Source of the DNA: a virus
IMG/VR virus record: IMGVR_UViG_3300034109_000594
Location: 1 to 48,890 of that record
DNA length: 48,890 bases
Strand: one strand, 5' to 3'
Made by a program: the position numbers and the translations under genes. Positions 13,601-22,205 of this stretch are shown one piece after another (position 1 is the stretch's first letter; every line of letters begins with the position of its first letter). Under the pieces are notes generated by a model. It was not told where the DNA came from and ran no database searches. It saw only the letters and a list, made by a program, of their open reading frames with translations.

Positions 13601-14418
13601 TTGTGCGCAAGCCTGCCGACAGGGGACCAGCGTACGGACTCGCCGACTGCATCGAAGAAGCGAGCCGAAGCATCGCCCACAGTCGCACCAAGCGGATCAC
13701 CGACAAGACCGCCGAACCCCCACGAGCCCGAGAGGGGCGTGTCCGCGATGTCTCCATACGTCAGCCTCTTCTTGGAGAGGTAGCCCTGAAGGTGCTGCTG
13801 GAGCCGGGCTGCCTGATCGGGGTCCTTCACTCGATCGACGAGTTGCCGTAGCGTGACCTGCCTCTGCGCCGCACGCTGGCCTACGAGCGGGCGGGCCGAG
13901 TGCTCGGTGAAGTTGTCGATCGAGTCGCGGCCGAGCGCCCGGAGCGTCCGCTTCGCCCGCCCGGGCAGATCAGTCACCATCCCTCTCGCTGCCCGGTCCT
14001 GAAGTTGGCGGCTCGCCACTTCGGCAGCGTCGTCCAGCAGGCCAGCCGCCCGTGCCGCCTTGCCAGCCGGGGTCAGGGCCTTGAGCGGGCCAGCGAGGTA
14101 GGTGAGCGGGTCGGTGGCTACGCCGACGGCCGTGCCCAGCACGAACTTGCCGACGGGGTTCGAGACTCCGAAGGCTCGCTCGGCGATGTCATCCGGGCTG
14201 ACGCGCTGTGCCGCGTCGAGCGGGTTGTTCCACTGCCCATCCATCCCGTAGTCGATGGCGGACCGGACGACCGCACCGGGCGTGTCGAGATACCACAGGG
14301 CGTTGCTGACGCCGCGGAGGGTGCGGCCGACGAGCCCCGGCTGGGACGGGTCAGCCCCGGCCGCCGTGCGCTGCGCTGCGGCGCGCAGGTCGTCCGCAGT
14401 GTCGTACGCCAGACCCAT
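10696..14418 (-). CDS. Large internal virion (ejection) protein, 1240 aa
   Basis: This very long, mostly helical protein has hydrophobic glycine-rich patches near the start (FVLGTAVGVATDPLTYLAG, about 92-110), a middle with many charged helices, and a late segment LRDTFVPFLAYTLRSGQY followed by GSYAQVIKGLDRLQ. That late segment resembles the C-terminal part of giant internal proteins of podoviruses. The tail is strongly basic (RFRSTRTKRQPQQ). No peptidase or transglycosylase motif was found by eye. It is the last gene of the structural operon, where ejection proteins of short-tailed phages often sit. Such proteins leave the virion with the DNA and build a channel across the envelope. A virion RNA polymerase was considered, but its motifs were not found. 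Confidence 0.65.
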   Translation of the reverse strand: MGLAYDTADDLRAAAQRTAAGADPSQPGLVGRTLRGVSNALWYLDTPGAVVRSAIDYGMDGQWNNPLDAAQRVSPDDIAERAFGVSNPVGKFVLGTAVGVATDPLTYLAGPLKALTPAGKAARAAGLLDDAAEVASRQLQDRAARGMVTDLPGRAKRTLRALGRDSIDNFTEHSARPLVGQRAAQRQVTLRQLVDRVKDPDQAARLQQHLQGYLSKKRLTYGDIADTPLSGSWGFGGLVGDPLGATVGDASARFFDAVGESVRWSPVGRLAHKVSNKLTGGTLDPISQAAATEINTAGNAGASAGAREAGDVAQLIQFAEVPDAVARRTGISDAKGVDAAEAIDRYLEGVAATPRDIDFVENTPKIREFVEKWGVMRSDLLDKSKTAGINAHQLRHKFGAAYRPYMMTTALDREILQQGASKGGYFDLSTGDMIRRKRFLQLPGGIDQLRYYAKKKEFLGGRDINPATGQRWTDDEVANWLVSDINNPTGEYYSTVQGSEAALYPTRAAAAKGLTKKQRNTVGVLSPDLQTPTVTKGQTRQIAKFLNQLDPADPVVFGNHPAEAVARYTTGRMRAIATGEALADSVISRAVAGSAGANPGGKAVSLRDALARVGLKSQRTAGSQLAGGAAARAREAIAEKLQQQGRQVRADDVDLSSYFVPESFIDRLTKAQNLVSAPKESGPFGNLIREMNRAFKAQALARPARITRDWLSGIIGNFITVGDPRPLVQSMWHSQSLLDGNYDRAIGFIRGMPAYANVGGDEATLKAYLSDLAEAGVLKGMGGVEREIGDRTGKALLEVLPGSTPLNVPIPNAQTVTDIVTDKNSLDLFGVKGVSIGNRPRTWGQYAKDSYADPLGVTSSAPDAVVRRTTNNPIFKKFEDAGEWSDAHTRLSGYNALLAQGVSPKEAARRLKDVHVDYESLTEYEKQLRDTFVPFLAYTLRSGQYAAKEMLNPGGSYAQVIKGLDRLQGDDDEAYLPQTYRERGAFGIAEDTLRSAGVPDALNFAAAPEGMSSVFSGVDIPGMSALNMLSYKPSAAGAVDSISASANSTAQNMLSQMSPVVKAVAETATGVDSHTKRPIGAVPTQWDKVLIGATGNKDARLPAIAKHALDIGLPGLGPASGLVGTALDPRLDPLERTGQAAWNAIMPVRRNFVDDSQRRRDELAVIDEMISRVPGNRTFSKTTLPDEVVATLPPEFQALVARKKQIEKEMRTEAKSVKTPEGRAKRFRSTRTKRQPQQAG

Positions 14419-14421
14419 CGG

Positions 14422-16905
14422 TCACTCCACTGCTGCGGAGTCGTCTGAGCCCACGCCACCAGCGGCGGGCGGCCTCGTGCCTCGGAATCGGTGATACCAC
14501 TTGGCTGCGTATGCTCTGTCCTTGATGCCGTGCTGGCGCGCCAGATCAATGAACTCTCTCTCGGAGAGCGGCGGCGGAGCAGGCTTGCCAGCCGCAGTCG
14601 CGGCCTCCACCTCCTGCTGCTTCCCGATCACCATCTTCCAGAAGAAGAACGCTTCGGCAGAGCCCGACGAGACGCTGCCGCTGGCGAGCCGCGACCACGC
14701 ACGGTCTCCGAGCACGCTTCGCACTCGATCCTTCGCGTCGACCTCGCCCATGCCCTGCGCCTCAAGCGCGTGCTGGGCGGCGGCCACCATCGTGTCGAAT
14801 GACGATCCCGGCGGCAGCGAATCGACTGCGTCGTGGACCGTGACGGCGAGCGGGTCTGGCTCCTTCTCTTCCGCCGGAGCCCGACCGCCGCTTGCGTTCG
14901 CCTCCGCCTCGGCCTTGTGACGGGCAGACTCCACCGTGGCGTGGGCGGCCAGTTCGGCCTGCGCCATGGCGGGCTGGCCCATCATGGTGTAGGCGTGAGC
15001 CCGCTGCTGCGGCGTGGAGTTGGGGTCGTCGATGACCTTCCGGGCCGAAGCGGCCATCGCTGCCGGGTGCATGTTGGATTCGCGGTGCCGGTTCGCCGTC
15101 TCGCGCTGGCGGTTGTTGTGCTCCGTGACCGAGTGGATCATGTTCTGCCCGGCCTCGTACACCTCGGGCGACACCATCCCCGTGTCAACGCCCATCTGCT
15201 GGGCGAACGTGTCGAGGTCGATGTTGCGTGCCCGGTACTTGGCCTCGTGGAGCCGATACTTCGCAGCGGCGGCCTTGAACTTGCGGTCCATCATGTCGGC
15301 CGCTTCCTGCGGCGGAGGCCCCTTCGCGCCCGACTCCAAGTGCTCGGCGAGCGCGGCCTCACCAGCGGCGTCGGCAGCGGCACGATCCGCCACGTTGCGA
15401 CGACCGGCGGCGAGATGAGCGGGCTCGGCGGGCGGAGGAGCCTTGGCCTCGGCATCCTTGGCCGCGAATGCTGCGAGGAGGGCCACATCCTCCGCGGCAG
15501 CCTTGGCCGCGGGCGGGATGTCGGCCACAGGCGCGGGCTCCGGGTTCACGCCCATCGCGATGTTGTGGGCATCGACGGCGCTCTGGCGGGCAGCGTCACG
15601 ATCCTTGCCGCGTCGAGCAGCGAGCCGTGCTCCGCCCATGCCGTCAGGGCCGCGGTGCTCGGGGAAGGCCATCTCGGGGGCGAAGCGGTTCTCGTACGCG
15701 CCGACGCCGTGCTTCTTCGCGAAGTCTTCCTTCTCGTCCTCGAAGTCGACCTTCTCGTTGTGCTCGGCAACGCGGCCCTCGAACTTCTTCTTCGAGTCGT
15801 CGTCGAGGTACGTGTACTCGATCGAGACCTTGTGGCCCGTCGCGGTCTGAATCTTGACCGTGCCGGTCTCCGGATCGTAGGAGTGAATCTGGCCGTCGAA
15901 CGCATGGGCGCCGTCGCGGGTGGTGAACCGCTCGAACCCGGGGACCGGGGGCTTCCGGGGATCAACCCGCGGAGCCGGTCCCTTCGGGAGTGGCGGCGGG
16001 ATGCGGCCGGGCCGACCGTTACCGGCCGCGGGTGCCGGAGGCAGCCCCGGCTCGACCGGCCGCTGGGGGCCTCGCGCCGGAGCCTTCATGCCGATCGTCG
16101 GATTCGGCACCATGGCGAGGGGCGTCTCCGTACCGGCGACGGCCGCGGGCATGACGCGGTTCGCGGGCTTCTGGCCCTCGACGCCACCTGCGAACCTGCC
16201 GCCGCCGGGCACGGCCCACCGGGCCTCCGGGGTCCGTTGCAGTGCTTCCACCGCGAGCGGATGCGCCTTCGAGTTGGGGTTGTTCGCGACGATGATCCGC
16301 AGTTGCTCGCCAGCCCACGCCGCAGGGTCGGGCATCCCGGCTGCATCTGCTGCATCGACGAGTTTGTTGTGGAGCCAGTCCTTGCCGAGCACATGCCAGT
16401 CGCGGTTGCGCTGCTCGCGCGGATCGACGGGGCGCGCTGCCTGCCGAGCGGGCGCTTGCCGAGGCGCAGGCGCGTTGGGCGCTGCCCTTGGAGGGGCGGG
16501 CTGCGCAGCAGGTGGCGGTGCGGCCGGTCTGGCGGCGGGCCGAGGGGAGTAGTTCGGCGCCTTCGTGGGGTCTCCGCTCGTGTTCGGGTAGAGGTTGCGA
16601 CCGGCGGGGTTCGCGGCCATGTCGCCAGCCGTGTACTCGTCGATGCCGACGCCGCTCGGCAGCGGGATGGCGGGGTGCAGGCGCCCCATCGCCCCCGCGT
16701 TCGTGCCGCCGACGAGGGCGTACATGCGGTCGCTGTCGCCAGAGGTGGACGGGCTCCACGGTGCGGGTGCGGGCTTCGGCGCAGAGAGGTCCGTGACGGA
16801 GCCGTCCTCGTTGTAGGACAGCGTCCGGGGAGGCGGCGGGCCGCCCGGCTTCCCCTCACGCTCGGCCTTCATCCGGCGGATGCGATCTTCAGCGGTCTCG
16901 GCCAT
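14422..16905 (-). CDS. Proline/alanine-rich putative internal virion protein, 827 aa
   Basis: The N-terminal 180 residues are Pro/Ala/Arg-rich and probably disordered (PAAPPPAAQPAPPRAAPN). The middle has a globular piece (FERFTTRDGAHAFDGQIHSY, then TGTVKIQTATGHKVSIEYTYL, about 305-345) that reads like a small beta-barrel. Long Ala-rich helices follow, and the end (about 690-815) is helical (LPPGSSFDTMVAAAQHALEA, EREFIDLARQHGIKDRAYAA). No enzyme motif was seen. It starts eight bases after the preceding gene's stop and is followed by the 1240-residue gene after 3 bases; all three giant proteins probably act together in genome delivery (inference). Confidence 0.55.
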   Translation of the reverse strand: MAETAEDRIRRMKAEREGKPGGPPPPRTLSYNEDGSVTDLSAPKPAPAPWSPSTSGDSDRMYALVGGTNAGAMGRLHPAIPLPSGVGIDEYTAGDMAANPAGRNLYPNTSGDPTKAPNYSPRPAARPAAPPPAAQPAPPRAAPNAPAPRQAPARQAARPVDPREQRNRDWHVLGKDWLHNKLVDAADAAGMPDPAAWAGEQLRIIVANNPNSKAHPLAVEALQRTPEARWAVPGGGRFAGGVEGQKPANRVMPAAVAGTETPLAMVPNPTIGMKAPARGPQRPVEPGLPPAPAAGNGRPGRIPPPLPKGPAPRVDPRKPPVPGFERFTTRDGAHAFDGQIHSYDPETGTVKIQTATGHKVSIEYTYLDDDSKKKFEGRVAEHNEKVDFEDEKEDFAKKHGVGAYENRFAPEMAFPEHRGPDGMGGARLAARRGKDRDAARQSAVDAHNIAMGVNPEPAPVADIPPAAKAAAEDVALLAAFAAKDAEAKAPPPAEPAHLAAGRRNVADRAAADAAGEAALAEHLESGAKGPPPQEAADMMDRKFKAAAAKYRLHEAKYRARNIDLDTFAQQMGVDTGMVSPEVYEAGQNMIHSVTEHNNRQRETANRHRESNMHPAAMAASARKVIDDPNSTPQQRAHAYTMMGQPAMAQAELAAHATVESARHKAEAEANASGGRAPAEEKEPDPLAVTVHDAVDSLPPGSSFDTMVAAAQHALEAQGMGEVDAKDRVRSVLGDRAWSRLASGSVSSGSAEAFFFWKMVIGKQQEVEAATAAGKPAPPPLSEREFIDLARQHGIKDRAYAAKWYHRFRGTRPPAAGGVGSDDSAAVE

Positions 16906-16912
16906 TCGTCAC

Positions 16913-19900
16913 CTAGTCGGAGTAGATCGAACCGGGCCTGCCGACGCGGGAGTTCTGCGCCCGCAACATGGCCGCGCGAGACCGCTGCGCCCTCGCCTCC
17001 CTTATGGCACGGAGGGCGTCAACCTCATTCATCATCGGGGCGGCTGCGGCCGGAACGTCGGGGGCCACCGCCGGGGCGTCCTCCTCCCAACTCGGCGGCG
17101 GGCCGAGCACGTCCGGAACGGTCGGGAACATGGCCCGATAAGCAAACGGAGCGGCAAGGCCAGTGGTCACGACGGCCCCGGTCGTCCACCTCCCGGGGTT
17201 CTCGGGGACGCTGCGGATGATTCCGCGGATGTTGTTCGCAGTCCTGTCCCAGCCCCGCTCCTCGAACACTGTCGACGGCACCGGCTGCTGCGGGGCGCGC
17301 GGATTCGGGGGCTGGAAGTTCGGGTCGAACGGGTTGGCGGACGGGGTCAGCGAGCCGGGGTTCAGACCCGGCAGCGGGTTCGGGTGCGGAGCGGGCCGCT
17401 GTGCCCGGGGCCGCTGCGGCACGAAGTTCGGGTCGAACGGATCGGCGGCGGGGAACAGCGATCCGGGGGCGAGCCCCGGCAGCGGGTCCTGATGAGGGGC
17501 GGGGCGAACCAACTGCTGCGGCGTGAGGCCGTGGTACTCCGGCCGCATCCCGGCCGTGGAGGACCACGGGTTGCCGGGCGACGGCGGCGGCGGGGCGTCC
17601 GGCCCGAGACGGTCCACGGGCGTGTGGTAGTCGTCGTACCCGATCCGGTTCAGGAAGTCCTCGAACGACTGGTCGGCAACGACGGGACGCTCCGGCCCGA
17701 ACATCGGGAACGGGCCGTAGTCACCTGCCGGTGCGGCGGCGCCACGGCGAGCGAACGGCCAGCGGTTCATGTCGTCGGCCGAGGCGATCACGCTGGCAGG
17801 CGGCTGCGACGGCGGCGGGGCGCTCGGCACGACAGGCGCGGCGGCCCGCCCCTTGCCAGCCCGGGGCGTGGGAGCCCCCTGACCGGCGTCCGGCGTCTTC
17901 TGCGGAGGCGCAGCGGGCGGGGCTCCGGCGGCAGGTGGCGGCTCGGCGGCGGGCGCAGCAGCCTTGCGGGGCTTGCGGGCCGCCTGCTCCCGGCGGACGG
18001 AGGCCGCGAGTTCGCTTTGCGGCGGAACGGCCGCGAGGGCCCCCGGGTCGTACCCGTTCGGGTCGATGCCCATGAGGTCCGCATCGGTCGGCCCGGCGTT
18101 GTCCGTGCCGCGGAGTTCGTCCGCGAACTGGCTCATGCCGACGTCACGATCGGTGCCGCGGAGGGCGCGCTCCTCGGGGGACCAGCCGCCACGCACCGCC
18201 TCTTGGCGGGACTCAACGGTGGTTCCATCGTCGCGACCTGCCGCCGCCTTCATCTCGGACTTCGGCGGCTGCACGGCGGGCTGGCCGGGGCGGCGCTGGC
18301 GACCCGTGGGAGGCGGAACCGGAGCCAGTTCGGCGTTGGGGTCGCGGATCACCTCATCCCCGTCCCCGTCGGCAGGGGCGGTGGTCACCTTCGTGCGCGG
18401 CGGCTTGCGGCCACCGCCAGACGTTTGGGTGCGAGCAGGCGCAGTGGTGATCGGCGGAAGCGGTTTGGTGACCGGAGCCTCGGTCGATCCGACGCTGGCG
18501 CTGGCCCCTTCGAGCGGCTGCACGGTCCCCTTGTCGACTGACGACGACGGCGAGGACTCGCGGAGCGGGAACTCGTCGCCCGGCTGCGACACGGTGGCGC
18601 CCTGCTTCGGGCCCGGCCGGGCCTTCAGGCGCTGGTCGGCGCGCGACCGAGCGCGATCTCGGAGGAAGTCTTGCAGCGACGGGCTCGGGCCGGGCTCGAC
18701 GGGCGGCCTGCTCACGGGGGTGCGGTCCGAGTCGCCGCGGATTGCCGCCACGTCGGCGTCCTCGACGTACTGCGGCATCTTGTTCGGCGTGCGTCGACCG
18801 TAGCCAGCCACGAGCGCCTGCGCCACTCCATGGACGGCGTCGTTGTTCGCGGTTCGTGAGACCTTGGGGCCAGCGAGGTCTCGGTCAGCGATGGCCTCGC
18901 CGATCCGGTACGCAATCTCGTACGCCTCTTCGTCAGAGTCGGCGGCGGAAATGGCCTGAAGGAAGGACTCGCCCTCCTTGGGGTACACCTTCACGGTCGC
19001 CTGCTGGGCTGCGGCGAACCGATCGGTCGGCGACTGCGTGCTGCTGCCCCCGGTCCGGTTGTACGTCTTGCCGTGATCGATCCGGGCCTCTTCGACCTCG
19101 TCCGGCGAGAGCCGCTTCGCAGACTCGGCGGCGTTGGGATTGAACCCCGCGGCATCGGCTGCGGTGTTCATGCGGCGAACGGAATCGGGGACGGCGTTCC
19201 TGATCTGCTCCTTGGTGCCCGGGACGATCCCCTTCGGCAGGAGGTTGTCGTCGTCGCCGTAGACGCGGCGGCGCCCGGTCCCGTCCACGTTGGCGGCCTG
19301 CTCTGCGGCCCGCACCTTTTTGCGGTCGTAGAGCCCGTCCTTGGTCGTGTCGTTCTTGAAGAGGTCCGGGTCGTCCTTCAGCAACTGCCGGACCTGCGCG
19401 GACGTCATCTTGTCGCCCGCCTTGACCTCGACGGCGCCGTTCTTTCCCCGGAACGTGAAGTCGTACGGGGCGGCTGTGCCTCGTCGCTCATCGATCACCA
19501 AGTTGGTGATGCGCGACAGGTAGCCGTCGGACTGCGGGCCGCCGATCTTGCCGATGCGCGAGTCTCGGGCTCGCGTCTCGGGCTTCAGGGACGTCTCGCT
19601 GATCGGACGCAGCGGAACGGGGCGGTCGATCGTGATCGTGCGGGCCTTGGTCTTCGGCGGATCGAGGTCGTTGGCGTCGATCTCCGGCTCTCGGAGGATC
19701 ACCTCATCGTCCGGGGTGCCGATCTCCGTGGTGCGGGGTGCGACCGGGAGTGCCTTGCTGCCGTCGTCTCCGCCAGCGATCACCTCACTGCCACGGGTCT
19801 CCCTGCCGGTGCCTCGCCAGCCGCCCCGATCGAGCGGCGGGTTGATGTCGAGAGGGCCAGCGCCAGCGGGCCCGGGGTTGCGGCGAGTGCGTCGGTTGAT

Positions 19901-20479
19901 GTCGCCGGGCCGCGTCTTACCCTCGGCTCGGCGCCGGGCGTCGGTCACGTTTTCGAGAGCCCGGCCGGTCTTCGCGACGTCGCGCTTCTCGTTCTTCTCG
20001 CCCTCGACCTCGACCTTCTTGCGCACCGACTCCATGGCCCGGTCGGGCATGTCGTACTCGTCGTTGCCTCCGCGCTTGCCCGGCTCCTCCGGGGCGGTCG
20101 TGGCCTTCGGGGCATCCTTGGCGGGGTCGAAGTCCTTGGGCTTCACACCGAAGGCGACGTGGTCGAACTGCTGCCCCCACAGTTTGTTCTGCTCGTACAG
20201 GCGGCGGCGTATGACGCCCTTGGTCTTGGCTTGCATGCCGCGGAACTTCTCCTGACCGTCCACGGTCTGAAGCATCTCGTGCAGTTCTTCGGCGGCGGTG
20301 TTCTCCCAGTCGGCGGGTCGGACAGGCTCGGACACGGGCTTGCGTGCGCGCCCACGGCCCTCCGTGCCCGGGGCACGGGGGCTCTTCTTGCCGATCTCGT
20401 CGGCCTTGGCAGCAGCCGCGAGGTTCTCCTCGACGTACCGCTGGATGTTGGTCGCTGCGCCGCGAAGCCCACCTGCCAT
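16913..20479 (-). CDS. Low-complexity putative internal virion protein, 1188 aa
   Basis: The protein begins with a charged helical region (about 1-200, Lys/Glu-rich) and has a mid part that may fold (SRITNLVIDERRGTAAPYDF, then a Lys-rich stretch to about 400). A roughly 400-residue Pro/Ala/Arg-rich disordered stretch follows. Near residue 1010 a 36-residue unit occurs twice in tandem (RPAPHQDPLPGLAPGSLFP and RPAPHPNPLPGLNPGSLTP). A hydrophobic segment TTGAVVTTGLAAPFAYRAMF near 1115 could enter a membrane. A disordered chain plus a late membrane segment would suit a protein threaded through a narrow portal, but this is inference. No known domain was recognised. Confidence 0.55.
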   Translation of the reverse strand: MAGGLRGAATNIQRYVEENLAAAAKADEIGKKSPRAPGTEGRGRARKPVSEPVRPADWENTAAEELHEMLQTVDGQEKFRGMQAKTKGVIRRRLYEQNKLWGQQFDHVAFGVKPKDFDPAKDAPKATTAPEEPGKRGGNDEYDMPDRAMESVRKKVEVEGEKNEKRDVAKTGRALENVTDARRRAEGKTRPGDINRRTRRNPGPAGAGPLDINPPLDRGGWRGTGRETRGSEVIAGGDDGSKALPVAPRTTEIGTPDDEVILREPEIDANDLDPPKTKARTITIDRPVPLRPISETSLKPETRARDSRIGKIGGPQSDGYLSRITNLVIDERRGTAAPYDFTFRGKNGAVEVKAGDKMTSAQVRQLLKDDPDLFKNDTTKDGLYDRKKVRAAEQAANVDGTGRRRVYGDDDNLLPKGIVPGTKEQIRNAVPDSVRRMNTAADAAGFNPNAAESAKRLSPDEVEEARIDHGKTYNRTGGSSTQSPTDRFAAAQQATVKVYPKEGESFLQAISAADSDEEAYEIAYRIGEAIADRDLAGPKVSRTANNDAVHGVAQALVAGYGRRTPNKMPQYVEDADVAAIRGDSDRTPVSRPPVEPGPSPSLQDFLRDRARSRADQRLKARPGPKQGATVSQPGDEFPLRESSPSSSVDKGTVQPLEGASASVGSTEAPVTKPLPPITTAPARTQTSGGGRKPPRTKVTTAPADGDGDEVIRDPNAELAPVPPPTGRQRRPGQPAVQPPKSEMKAAAGRDDGTTVESRQEAVRGGWSPEERALRGTDRDVGMSQFADELRGTDNAGPTDADLMGIDPNGYDPGALAAVPPQSELAASVRREQAARKPRKAAAPAAEPPPAAGAPPAAPPQKTPDAGQGAPTPRAGKGRAAAPVVPSAPPPSQPPASVIASADDMNRWPFARRGAAAPAGDYGPFPMFGPERPVVADQSFEDFLNRIGYDDYHTPVDRLGPDAPPPPSPGNPWSSTAGMRPEYHGLTPQQLVRPAPHQDPLPGLAPGSLFPAADPFDPNFVPQRPRAQRPAPHPNPLPGLNPGSLTPSANPFDPNFQPPNPRAPQQPVPSTVFEERGWDRTANNIRGIIRSVPENPGRWTTGAVVTTGLAAPFAYRAMFPTVPDVLGPPPSWEEDAPAVAPDVPAAAAPMMNEVDALRAIREARAQRSRAAMLRAQNSRVGRPGSIYSD
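17293..17508 (-). repeat. Tandem 108-bp repeat within the 1188-aa gene
   Basis: Two adjacent units of 108 bases (36 codons) encode RPAPHxxPLPGLxPGSLxPxAxPFDPNF-type sequence, written here as a pattern. The 18-base stretch GAAGTTCGGGTCGAACGG occurs at 17315 and 17423 exactly. In-frame duplication indicates recent expansion of a Pro-rich linker. Confidence 0.8.
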
Positions 20480-20482
20480 GTG

Positions 20483-20806
20483 TCAGTCCTTCTTCTTCTT
20501 GAACGGGAACGGCTTCTTGCCCTTCTTGAACGGCGGGGCCTTGCCCTTCTTATTGGGCTCGTCCTCTTCCTCTTCGTCGTCGGCGGCACGCTTGAGGTCT
20601 TCGGGCAGGTCGTCGCTCTCGACCTTGGGAGCCTTCGACCCGCCCTTCTGCTCTTCGTGCAGATCGGCGAGGTCTTCCTTCTCCTTGTCGTCAGCGTCGG
20701 CGTCCTTCTCCTTGACCTTCTCGCTCTTGCCCTCCTTGAGCAGGGCCTGACGGAGAAGGCGCTTGAGCACCGAAGGCTTCAGGTCATCGATGTCGATCGA
20801 GTCCAT
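20483..20806 (-). CDS. Small highly charged protein, 107 aa
   Basis: ATG 20806 begins MDSIDIDDLKPSVLKRLLRQ, a likely helix. The rest is very acidic (DADADDKEKEDLADLHEEQ, DDEEEEDE) and ends in a run of Lys, Pro and Phe (KKGKAPPFKKGKKPFPFKKKKD). Such bipolar charge suggests a disordered protein that binds nucleic acid or another virion protein. It precedes the three giant internal proteins by 3 bases. The function is unknown; assembly chaperone or internal protein are both possible. Confidence 0.6.
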   Translation of the reverse strand: MDSIDIDDLKPSVLKRLLRQALLKEGKSEKVKEKDADADDKEKEDLADLHEEQKGGSKAPKVESDDLPEDLKRAADDEEEEDEPNKKGKAPPFKKGKKPFPFKKKKD

Positions 20807-20814
20807 GGCGTCCC

Positions 20815-21417
20815 CTAGTTGAAGAGTCCTTGCAGCATTCCCATCTGCTGGTTCATCAGCGCTTTCCGGATGGACTCGGCAGCCTGCGCACCGGCGAACT
20901 GCTGGCCCCAACCGGCCTGCGACATGGCGTGCTGCACCATCGCGAGAGCCTGCGCCTCACGCTCGCGGCCGAACTGGAAGTCCAGCCGCGCCTTCGCGTT
21001 GTTCATCTGGTCCTGCGCGGCGATCCCCGCGGAGTCAGCGCGACCCTGCGAGAGCGCCTGCTGCTGGCCGATCTGCGAGAGGTATCCGGTGCCGCGAGAC
21101 GACCCGAGCCCGTTGCGGGCGGCTTGCTTCTGGAACACCCGCTGGTCGCCCATCATGTGGGCCTGACCCATGCGGTTGTTGATCGCGCTCTGCGTGGAGT
21201 CGGCGGAGATGTACTTGGGAGCAGCCTGCGTCGACTGACCGCCGTACGCGCCGTTGCCGGTCTGCGGCGGCTTCGGGGCCGGGACTCCGATCCGGCCCGG
21301 CGACGGCCCGCCGGGGTATCCGGCCTGCGGCGGCTTCGCCGGGCCGCCGTGGTATTCGGGGGGGCGAATAAGGGTGAGGAACCCGCCGCTCGCTCCTTGG
21401 TTCTGCGATGCGATCAC
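20815..21417 (-). CDS. Putative small virion protein, 200 aa
   Basis: GTG 21417 overlaps the stop of the previous gene as GTGA. The N-terminal third is Pro/Gly-rich and flexible. Residues about 75-200 are Gln/Ala-rich helices (GQAHMMGDQRVFQKQAARNG, REREAQALAMVQHAMSQ). The following gene and 41638-42213 have the same Gln/Ala/Met-rich style and similar ends, so these may be related small internal or neck proteins. No family was recognised. Confidence 0.55.
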   Translation of the reverse strand: MIASQNQGASGGFLTLIRPPEYHGGPAKPPQAGYPGGPSPGRIGVPAPKPPQTGNGAYGGQSTQAAPKYISADSTQSAINNRMGQAHMMGDQRVFQKQAARNGLGSSRGTGYLSQIGQQQALSQGRADSAGIAAQDQMNNAKARLDFQFGREREAQALAMVQHAMSQAGWGQQFAGAQAAESIRKALMNQQMGMLQGLFN

Positions 21418-22151
21418 GACATGCCCCTCATGCCCATGGAGGCGAGGCCCCCGGCGAAGCCGAGGTTGTTCTTGAGGATGTCCGAGGCCAGACCGATCTG
21501 AGCGATGCCGCGCTCGGCGTAGTCGCCGTAGATTTGGGCGAGGTTGCTGGCACCCTGCGTGGTGGACTCGGCGCGCTTGGCCTGCTGGTCCATGAACAGT
21601 TGCTGGTTCTGCGCGTCCACGGCGCGGCCAATCTGCGAGGCGTCGTTCCGCGACGTGGCCCGCATGAAGGCTGACACGTTGGGGTTCGAGGAACTGCCGG
21701 TGTCGAGCAGGCCAGCGAGCACTCCGCCCTTGCCGATGCCGCCGCCGACGTTGATGCTGCTCTGATAGGAGCCGGTCTGCGGGGTCTGCGGAGTCTTGCC
21801 CCCGAGCCCGCCACCGAGACCGGCGGACCGGCCGCCGTCGGGCCGACCGAGTTTGCGGTTGATGGCTGACTGGGCCTCTTTGTCGCGCCTCTGCTGCTCT
21901 TGCCGGATGATGTTCGTCCGGTTGATCTGGCTGTCTTGGAGGCGCTGACTGGCATCGCCGGGTCGCCCCCAGCCCGAGTGCCGGATGAGTTTGCCGCTGT
22001 TGGGCTTGCCGTCCGTCTGCCAGACGACGCCGTCGGGACCTTGGGCGCCCACCAACTTGTGGTGCTTCGGCAGGTCACGCCACCAGTCCGGCGCTTCCTT
22101 TCGGTCGACGGTCGTTCGATGGCCCCATGGGCCCGTTGCTGCGCCCGACAT
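21414..22151 (-). CDS. Putative virion protein, 245 aa
   Basis: ATG 22151 follows GGAGGCGGT, a good ribosome site. The product has a short folded-looking start (APDWWRDLPKHHKLVGAQGP, then a stretch ending LIRHSGWGRPGD), a Gly-rich middle (GGRSAGLGGGLGGKTPQTP) and a helical Gln/Ala-rich end with hydrophobic turns (ERGIAQIGLASDILKNN, then GFAGGLASMGMRGM). The tail could be membrane-active. A CCCATAAACAGGG motif lies 27 bases upstream, so this gene probably heads a transcript through the ejection-protein genes. Confidence 0.55.
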   Translation of the reverse strand: MSGAATGPWGHRTTVDRKEAPDWWRDLPKHHKLVGAQGPDGVVWQTDGKPNSGKLIRHSGWGRPGDASQRLQDSQINRTNIIRQEQQRRDKEAQSAINRKLGRPDGGRSAGLGGGLGGKTPQTPQTGSYQSSINVGGGIGKGGVLAGLLDTGSSSNPNVSAFMRATSRNDASQIGRAVDAQNQQLFMDQQAKRAESTTQGASNLAQIYGDYAERGIAQIGLASDILKNNLGFAGGLASMGMRGMS

Positions 22152-22178
22152 ACCGCCTCCTGCTATCGTGCTGCTCCG

Positions 22179-22191
22179 CCCTGTTTATGGG
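22179..22191 (-). promoter_or_regulatory. CGCCATAAC-type motif before 22151 gene
   Basis: On the - strand this reads CCCATAAACAGGG, part of a longer inverted arrangement CCGCCC/GGGGCGG. It lies in the 54-base gap between genes 22206-22628 and 21414-22151, 27 bases from the ATG. Together with the copies at 36309, 38979 and 46225 it defines the consensus CGCCATAAMNAGGGYG. The function (promoter -10 element or repressor site) is inferred. Confidence 0.6.
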
Positions 22192-22205
22192 GCGGGGCAC
22201 GGCAT

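Noticed and set aside
10696-14418. Virion RNA polymerase as identity of the 1240-residue protein
   Set aside because: It is far too short for an N4-type enzyme and the T7-like polymerase motifs were not found.
11719-17220. Very long + strand reading frames (710 and 795 codons) opposite the giant - strand genes
   Set aside because: They lie entirely antisense to larger genes with good starts and coupling, have Arg/Gly/Val/Leu-biased composition typical of GC-rich shadow frames, and lack ribosome sites or motifs.
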